A stretch of 64,000 bases of DNA from Actinoplanes auranticolor. Its GTDB lineage: Bacteria > Actinomycetota > Actinomycetes > Mycobacteriales > Micromonosporaceae. The position numbers were made by a program, and so were the translations under genes. The stretch covers positions 85,783-149,782 of the forward strand of contig NZ_BOQL01000052.1 of NCBI RefSeq assembly GCF_018332655.1, in the 5' to 3' direction. Within the stretch, counting starts at the first letter, position 1; each line of letters opens with the position of its first letter. A model generated the notes under the pieces. It did not search any database. It was not told the DNA's origin and saw nothing but the letters and a program-made list of their open reading frames with translations. Of the stretch, positions 58,791-64,000 are shown piece by piece.

Positions 58791-61106
58791 CTATTCGCCC
58801 GGCGCCGCCGAAGCCTCACCCACCGGAGCGTCACCGGCCGGCTCAGCCGCAGCCTTCTTCCGCGGCTTCCGGACCGTAGCCTTCTTCGGCTCGCCGTCCG
58901 CACCCTCCTTGGGAGCGTCCTCAGCGATCTCGGCCACCGCACGAGCCGCCTCGGGCCCCTCGCCCAGCAGCACCGCGAACCCTTCCTCGTTCAGCACCGG
59001 CACCTTGAGCGACAACGCCTTGTCGTACTTGCTCCCCGGGTTGTCCCCCACCACCACGAAGGCCGTCTTCTTCGAGACCGAGCCGCTCACCTTGCCGCCG
59101 CGGGCCAGCACCGCTTCCGACGCCTCGTCGCGGGTGTGCGTCGACAGGGTGCCGGTCACCACCAGGGTCATGCCCGCCAGCGGCCGGGGACCGGAGTCGG
59201 TGCGTTCCTCGGCCATCCTGACGCCGGCCGCGCGCCACTTGCGGACGATCTCCCGGTGCCAGTCGACGGCGAACCACTCCCGCAGGCTCTCCGCGATCGT
59301 CGGTCCCACACCGTCCACGGCCGACAGTTCCTCGATGCGGCCTTCCTCGACCGCGGCCTCGATGGCCGCCATGGAACCGAATTCGAGCGCCAGCGCCCTC
59401 GACGCCGTCGGGCCGACGTGCCGGATCGACAGCGCCACCAGGACCCGCCACAGCGGGCGGCTCTTGGCTTCTTCGAGCTTTTCCAGCAGCTTGACCGCGT
59501 TGGTGCCCAGGGTGCCGTCCATGTTGACGAAGAACGGCGAGCGCAGCAGATCATCGGCGGTCAGGGCGAACAGGTCGCTCTCGTCGGTCAGCACCGAGGA
59601 CTCGTAGAGCGCCCGGGCGGCCTTGTAGCCGAGGACCTCGATGTCCAGGGCGTTGCGGCTCGCCAGGTAGAAGAGCCGTTCACGGAGCTGGCCCGGGCAG
59701 TAGTGCTGGTTGGGGCAGCGGATGTCGACGTCGCTCTCCTTGGCCGGAGCGAGCGGGGTGTCGCACTCGGGGCACCGGGTCGGCATCACGAACGGGTGCG
59801 CGTCCTCGGGCCGCAGGTCGATGACCGGACCGAGCACCTCGGGGATCACGTCACCGGCCTTGCGCAGCACCACGGTGTCGCCGATCCACACGCCCTTGCG
59901 CTCGACCTCGCGGGCGTTGTGCAGCGTCGCCTGGGCCACAGTGGACCCGGCCACCAGCACGGGCTCGAGCACCGCGTACGGCGTGACCCGCCCGGTGCGC
60001 CCCACGTTGACGGCGATGTCGAGGAGCTTGGTGGTGACCTCCTCGGGCGGATACTTGAAGGCGATCGCCCAGCGGGGCGCCCGGCTGGTCGAGCCGAGCC
60101 GGCCCTGGATGGCGACGGAGTCCACCTTGACCACCACGCCGTCGATCTCGTGCTCGACGTCGTGCCGGTGCTGGCCGTAATAGGCGATGTACTCGCGGAC
60201 CTCGGCCATGCTCCCGACGAGCCGCCAGCGGTCACTGGTCGGGAGCCCCCAGGAGCGCAGGGCCTCGTACGCGTGGGACTGCGAATCCGGCCGGAACCCC
60301 TTGCGGGCGCCGATGCCGTGCACGACCATCCGGAGCCCGCGGGACGCGGTGATCCGCGGGTCCTTCTGCCGCAGGCTGCCGGCGGCAGCGTTGCGCGGGT
60401 TGGCGAACGGGGCCTTGCCCTGCTCGACCAGCGAGGCGTTGAGGTCGGCGAACGCGGAGGCCGGGAAGTAGATCTCGCCGCGCACCTCGAGCAGCTCGGG
60501 CGGGTTGTCGTCGGTCAGCCGGTCGGGGATCTCGCGGATGGTCCGCACGTTGGAGGTGACGTCCTCGCCCGTGCGCCCGTCGCCGCGGGTGGCGCCGCGC
60601 ACCAGGCGGCCCTTCTCGTAGGTCAGGTTGATGGCGAGGCCGTCGACCTTGAGCTCGCAGAGGAACTGCACCGGGCCGCCCGCGTCCCGCTCGGTGCGCT
60701 CGGCCCAGGCGCCCAGCTCGGCGTCGTCGAAGACGTTGTCGAGGGACAACATGCGCTCGGCGTGCTCGACCGGGGTGAACAGGGTGGAGAAGGTGCCGCC
60801 GACGTTCTGCGTCGGGGAGTCGGGGGTGCGCAGCGCCGGGAACTGCTCCTCCAGCGCCTCCAGCTCGTGCAGGAGCTTGTCGAACTCGGCGTCGGACACC
60901 GTCGGTGAGTCGAGGACGTAGTAGCGGTACTGGTGGCCGCGGACCTCGTCGCTCAGCTCGGCGTGCCGGGCGCTGGCCTCCGGGGTCGGCTCGGCACCGG
61001 CCGCGGCCACCTGCTCGGCGGTCGGGCGGCCCTCCGCGAGCTGCTCGGCGACGGCAGCCGCCTCGGCACCGTCGGCGGGCGTATCGACAGGCTGCTTTTC
61101 CGGCAC
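58791..61106 (-). CDS. ligA: NAD-dependent DNA ligase
   Basis: A 771-residue replicative ligase. Domains in order: an Ala/Glu-rich N-terminal extension, Ia domain (RGHQYRYYVLDSPTVSD), the nucleotidyltransferase with the AMP-accepting lysine in ELKVDGLAIN (Lys153), OB fold, four-cysteine zinc finger (CPECDTPLAP, IRCPNQHYCPG), helix-hairpin-helix repeats and a BRCT domain (LAGMTLVVTGTLSTHTRDEA). About 45 Lys/Ala/Glu-rich residues follow the BRCT domain. Including both extensions the protein is some 70-100 residues longer than typical. GTG at 61106 is preceded by GGAGG. Confidence 0.97.
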   Translation of the reverse strand: MPEKQPVDTPADGAEAAAVAEQLAEGRPTAEQVAAAGAEPTPEASARHAELSDEVRGHQYRYYVLDSPTVSDAEFDKLLHELEALEEQFPALRTPDSPTQNVGGTFSTLFTPVEHAERMLSLDNVFDDAELGAWAERTERDAGGPVQFLCELKVDGLAINLTYEKGRLVRGATRGDGRTGEDVTSNVRTIREIPDRLTDDNPPELLEVRGEIYFPASAFADLNASLVEQGKAPFANPRNAAAGSLRQKDPRITASRGLRMVVHGIGARKGFRPDSQSHAYEALRSWGLPTSDRWRLVGSMAEVREYIAYYGQHRHDVEHEIDGVVVKVDSVAIQGRLGSTSRAPRWAIAFKYPPEEVTTKLLDIAVNVGRTGRVTPYAVLEPVLVAGSTVAQATLHNAREVERKGVWIGDTVVLRKAGDVIPEVLGPVIDLRPEDAHPFVMPTRCPECDTPLAPAKESDVDIRCPNQHYCPGQLRERLFYLASRNALDIEVLGYKAARALYESSVLTDESDLFALTADDLLRSPFFVNMDGTLGTNAVKLLEKLEEAKSRPLWRVLVALSIRHVGPTASRALALEFGSMAAIEAAVEEGRIEELSAVDGVGPTIAESLREWFAVDWHREIVRKWRAAGVRMAEERTDSGPRPLAGMTLVVTGTLSTHTRDEASEAVLARGGKVSGSVSKKTAFVVVGDNPGSKYDKALSLKVPVLNEEGFAVLLGEGPEAARAVAEIAEDAPKEGADGEPKKATVRKPRKKAAAEPAGDAPVGEASAAPGE

Positions 61107-61209
61107 CGGGAGACCTCCGTGGTTCGTTCTTCTCTACCGGCACGTTAGTCGCCCGGTCCGACAAAACCATCGACATGCGCGGCCGGCGGCGCCCGGGTAC
61201 GTTCGGCCG

Positions 61210-61665
61210 GTGGCGGACTGGTGGCTGTGGGCGGGTGGGGCTGCGGTGCTGGTCGCGGCCGGATGGTTGCTGCGCCGGCGGTGGCGGGCCGGCCACCCGA
61301 GCGGCGGTGACATCTGGTGGGCCGACGTGCCCTATGCCCGGGGCCGGGGCTCGAAACTGCGCCCGTGCCTGGTGCTGCGCCGCCGCCGAGACGGCATCGT
61401 GGTCCTGAAGATCACCAGTCAGGACAAGAGCCACCGCCGCGACCACGTGCTGATCCCGACCCGCCGGTGGGACGCCCGCGCGAGCCACGACTCGTACCTG
61501 AATCTGGGTGAGCCGATCGTCGTCCGCCCGGCGGCCTTCCAGCGCCGCGCGGGCGCGGCGGACCTGCGCACCCGCCGCCGGGTCGCCCGCTTCAGCAGCC
61601 GGACAGCCCGCAACAGCGGCGTCAGACCTCGGTCAGCCGCCGACCGGCGTCGCGACACGCCTTGA
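61210..61665 (+). CDS. Membrane-anchored PemK/MazF-like protein
   Basis: 151 residues: a transmembrane helix at about 4-22, a basic stretch, then a MazF/PemK fold (GDIWWADVPYARGRGSKLRP, LKITSQDKSHRRDHVLIPT, HDSYLNLGEP). MazF-type toxins cut RNA; the conserved arginine of SKLRPCLVL and the Thr/Ser of the KITSQ strand are present. No antitoxin gene is next to it, so it may not act as a toxin. GTG start at 61210. The last 44 bases overlap the convergent MetE-like gene. Fold call is fairly sure, activity is not. Confidence 0.85.
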   Translation: MADWWLWAGGAAVLVAAGWLLRRRWRAGHPSGGDIWWADVPYARGRGSKLRPCLVLRRRRDGIVVLKITSQDKSHRRDHVLIPTRRWDARASHDSYLNLGEPIVVRPAAFQRRAGAADLRTRRRVARFSSRTARNSGVRPRSAADRRRDTP

Positions 61666-62620
61666 GCACCTCACGCACGTAGGCGTGGTTCGCTCCGGCG
61701 AGCCCGCAAGCCGGCGTGATCACGACCTGCTGCGGCAGCCGGGCGGCCGGGAAGCCGAGCCTGCTCCACAGCTTCCGGGCCCGGTCGGCCACCTGCGCCG
61801 AGGTCAGCGCCCGGCCGTCGGCCGGCGGCCGGGTGGGCGCCGCACCGGCGAAGAGGCCGAGGCCGGCCTCGAGGGCCTCCCCGAGCGGGTCGAGATCCTT
61901 GATGAACGACAGATCGAGCGCGACGGCGGCGGCCCGGGCATCCCGGACCACCTGCAGCGGTACGGCCGGAGCACAGCAGTGCACGATGACCGGCACCCCG
62001 ACGGCCTCGACCACCGTCCGCAGACCCGTGGCGGCATCGGGCCCGTCGACGACCTTGTACGCCCCCAGCCCGCTCTCCGTCGGGATGCGCCCGGCGAGCA
62101 CCGCCGGCAGCGAAGGCTCGTCGAGCTGCAACAGCACCGACGCCTGGGGCAGCCGCTTCTGCACCTCGGCCACGTGCCGGCGCAGCCCCTCGGCCAGCGA
62201 CTCGGTCAGGTGGCGCACGGCACCGGAGTCGCGCAGCATGCGACCGCCGATCTGCAGATCCAGGCTTGCCGCGAGGGTCCACGGACCGGCCGCCTGCAGC
62301 TTGACCGGGCCGGTGAACCGGTCGGCCTGCTCGGAGAGCTGGTCGAGGTCACGTTCCATCAGGTCGGCGATGCGGCGCTGGTCCTTGCCGGGGCGGGGCG
62401 CCATCTGCCAGCGGCCCACGTAGATCTGCACCGGCAGCTCGACCAGCAGCCCGGCGGTCCGCCCGATCATGTCAGCGCCGGGACCGCGGTCGGGCAGCTC
62501 GGCCAGGTGCGGCAGCTCGGGCAGCTCGCCCATGATCAGGCGCTGGGCCTCGGCGATGTCGGTGCCGGGCAACGAGCCGACCCCGGTGGCCGCACCGGCC
62601 GGCCAGGGAAAGTCAGGCAC
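61622..62620 (-). CDS. MetE-like (cobalamin-independent methionine synthase family) protein
   Basis: A 332-residue protein corresponding to the catalytic C-terminal half of MetE. It begins PWPAGAATGVGSLPGTDIAEA; zinc ligands appear as VHCCA near residue 200 and the cysteine of ITPACGLAG near 305. Full MetE is about 750 residues with a duplicated N-terminal half absent here. Short homologues use other methyl donors in some organisms, so the reaction is uncertain. Its GTG start (62620) lies inside the end of mnmA (eight-base overlap), giving an mnmA-metE-like operon. Confidence 0.88.
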   Translation of the reverse strand: MPDFPWPAGAATGVGSLPGTDIAEAQRLIMGELPELPHLAELPDRGPGADMIGRTAGLLVELPVQIYVGRWQMAPRPGKDQRRIADLMERDLDQLSEQADRFTGPVKLQAAGPWTLAASLDLQIGGRMLRDSGAVRHLTESLAEGLRRHVAEVQKRLPQASVLLQLDEPSLPAVLAGRIPTESGLGAYKVVDGPDAATGLRTVVEAVGVPVIVHCCAPAVPLQVVRDARAAAVALDLSFIKDLDPLGEALEAGLGLFAGAAPTRPPADGRALTSAQVADRARKLWSRLGFPAARLPQQVVITPACGLAGANHAYVREVLKACRDAGRRLTEV

Positions 62621-63812
62621 GGCGCGCCGGCCCGATCCCATCGGCACTCGCAGACACCCGGTCGGCCGAACCATCCACAGCGCCGTCGGAGCTGCTGGCG
62701 CCGCTCGCGCTCGAAAGGCCCGCGCCCGCAGGACTCGTGCTCAGGCTGCCGGAAGCGATCGTCGCGGAGCCGAGAACGATGTCACCGGCCGGATCGGGCC
62801 GGTAGGCGACGATGGCCTGACCAGCCGCAACCCCCCGGGCCGGCGTGCGCAGGTGGGCCACTAGGCCGTCCGGGCCGAGGCTCACCACGGCCGGAACGAC
62901 CTCACCGTGGGCCCGCAGCTGCACGTCACACTCGACCGGCGTCTGCTCCCCGTGCCAGATCGGCCGGGTCGCCGTCACGGTGTCGACCGCGAGGTCTTCG
63001 CGCGGCCCGACCGTCACCGTGTTGGTCTTCGGGGTGATCGACAGCACGTACCGAGGACGGCCGTCCGGCGCGGGAACCCGCAGGTCAAGCCCCTTGCGCT
63101 GACCGATCGTGTACGAATACGCCCCGTCGTGCCGCCCCAGCACGGCCCCGGTGCGGCCGTCCACGATGTCGCCCGGCGCCGCACCGAGACGCTCGGCGAG
63201 GAAGCCCTTGGTGTCACCGTCGGCGATGAAGCAGATGTCGTGCGAGTCGGGCTTGTCGGCGACGGCCAGGCCCCGCTCGGCCGCCTCCTGCCGGACCCGC
63301 TCCTTGGTCGAGTCACCGAGCGGGAAAGCGGCCCGGTCAAGCTGCGCGCGGGTGAGCACGGCGAGCACGTACGACTGGTCCTTGGCGATGTCGACGCTGC
63401 GCCGCAGCAGACCGTCCGCCCCCAGCCGGGCGTGATGCCCGGTGACCACGGCGTCGAAGCCCAGGGCGACCGCCCGGTCCAGCACCGCGGCGAACTTGAT
63501 CTTCTCGTTGCACCGCAGGCACGGATTCGGGGTGCGGCCGGCCGCATACTCCGCGACGAAGTCGTCGACCACGTTGTCGTGGAACTGCTCGGCCATGTCC
63601 CACACATAGAACGGAATGCCGATGACATCGGCGGCCCGCCGCGCATCCCGCGAATCCTCCAGCGTGCAGCACCCCCGCGCACCGGTCCGGTACGTCTGAG
63701 GATTCCGCGCCAGCGCCAGGTGCACCCCGGTCACATCGTGGCCGGCATCCCGAGCGCGCGCGGCAGCGACAGCGGAGTCGACCCCGCCGGACATAGCTGC
63801 AAGAACTCGCAC
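62613..63812 (-). CDS. mnmA: tRNA-specific 2-thiouridylase
   Basis: A 399-residue enzyme that thiolates U34 of Lys, Glu and Gln tRNAs. The PP-loop is AMSGGVDSAVAA near residue 6; catalytic cysteines are in TPNPCLRCN (about 97-105) and SHDICFIADGD (about 195). The middle and C-terminal tRNA-binding domains are complete by about residue 355. A Ser/Ala/Gly-rich tail of about 42 residues follows, unlike typical MnmA. GTG at 63812. Cotranscribed with the downstream MetE-like gene. Confidence 0.96.
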   Translation of the reverse strand: MRVLAAMSGGVDSAVAAARARDAGHDVTGVHLALARNPQTYRTGARGCCTLEDSRDARRAADVIGIPFYVWDMAEQFHDNVVDDFVAEYAAGRTPNPCLRCNEKIKFAAVLDRAVALGFDAVVTGHHARLGADGLLRRSVDIAKDQSYVLAVLTRAQLDRAAFPLGDSTKERVRQEAAERGLAVADKPDSHDICFIADGDTKGFLAERLGAAPGDIVDGRTGAVLGRHDGAYSYTIGQRKGLDLRVPAPDGRPRYVLSITPKTNTVTVGPREDLAVDTVTATRPIWHGEQTPVECDVQLRAHGEVVPAVVSLGPDGLVAHLRTPARGVAAGQAIVAYRPDPAGDIVLGSATIASGSLSTSPAGAGLSSASGASSSDGAVDGSADRVSASADGIGPARRA

Positions 63813-63875
63813 CCGAACAGCCTATCCGCCCCGGCCGACATCCCAAATCCCGCGTAGCGCCATCAAGATCCATGT

Positions 63876-64000
63876 TCCGACCCGGTGCCGCCACCATCCG
63901 GGCGGGGCGCATTCCCTTTTCCGGTACGCGCACCGCAAGGCCCCGTGGCACCCAGCCCAGCCACTGCCGTCCCGACCCAGTGCCGCCACATCCGGGCGGG
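63876..64000. repeat. Two near-identical 30-base repeats at the window end
   Basis: A unit CCGACCCGGTGCCGCCACC followed by ATCCGGGCGGG at 63877-63906 returns as CCGACCCAGTGCCGCCACATCC and GGGCGGG at 63972-64000, with one substitution and one missing base. The second copy runs to the window edge and may extend past it. The 188-base stretch from 63813 holds nothing else recognisable. Confidence 0.6.

Noticed and set aside
1..64000. tRNA or rRNA genes, insertion sequences, prophage or attachment sites
   Set aside because: No cloverleaf-like or ribosomal stretch was recognised, gaps are too short for most of these, and no transposase, integrase or flanking repeats were seen. A covariance-model scan would be decisive.

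Overview
The window is chromosomal DNA of a high-GC actinobacterium. Very high GC, frequent GTG starts, many stop-start overlaps and the gene set point to the Micromonosporaceae (Actinoplanes/Micromonospora-like); this placement is inferred from gene content and order, not from a search. About 53 protein genes fill nearly all of the window. I see no rRNA, tRNA, CRISPR array, insertion sequence or prophage.

Layout. 1-3.5 kb: end of a TetR regulator, a fumarylacetoacetate-hydrolase family enzyme, a small XRE regulator back-to-back with a shortened alpha/beta hydrolase, a conserved protein and a GGQ peptidyl-tRNA hydrolase. 3.5-9.3 kb: a six-gene minus-strand operon moxR - DUF58 - VWA - membrane trypsin-like protease - response regulator - histidine kinase. 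9.4-12.1 kb: a coupled pair of M16 peptidases, one with and one without the zinc motif. 12.2-19.4 kb: a Tat-exported carbohydrate-active candidate behind a LacI-type operator, a membrane EEP-fold protein, cimA, a tyrosine phosphatase, a glycosyltransferase and an Mrp-like ATPase. 19.4-34.8 kb: branched-chain amino acid and serine genes (ilvE, leuB, serA, ilvC, ilvN, ilvB, ilvD), interspersed with a Q/P-rich membrane protein, a mannosyl-3-phosphoglycerate synthase homologue and a GGDEF-EAL protein. 34.8-36.4 kb: a small gene coupled to a membrane-anchored lytic-transglycosylase-like protein, and a frameshifted remnant. 36.4-43.4 kb: a mannoside locus of beta-mannosidase, two sugar ABC permeases, a binding lipoprotein and a divergent LacI regulator. 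43.5-52.1 kb: a PAS-GGDEF-EAL protein, a MoaD-like carrier coupled to a BNR-repeat protein, a PH-like protein, a 2-hydroxyacid dehydrogenase, a sugar-dehydrogenase-like lipoprotein and a membrane metallophosphoesterase. 52.3-63.8 kb: gatCAB, a GNAT enzyme, a third GGDEF-EAL protein, ligA, a membrane-anchored MazF-like protein, a MetE-like protein and mnmA.

How the genes work together. CimA makes citramalate for isoleucine; IlvBN, IlvC, IlvD and IlvE carry out the common branched-chain steps; LeuB serves leucine (and can serve the citramalate route); SerA opens serine synthesis. Two of these units, cimA and ilvBNC, have leaders that look like ribosome-mediated attenuators: a short reading frame followed by an intrinsic terminator. 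The cimA leader peptide ends in Val-Leu-Ile-Ile. A weaker candidate precedes leuB. The LacI regulator of the mannoside locus has a near-palindromic operator before its own start, and a perfect version of the same palindrome sits 30 kb away in front of the Tat-exported protein, suggesting one regulon. Three large GGDEF-EAL proteins within 28 kb indicate extensive cyclic-di-GMP signalling; one has a lysine where the EAL domain normally has a catalytic glutamate.
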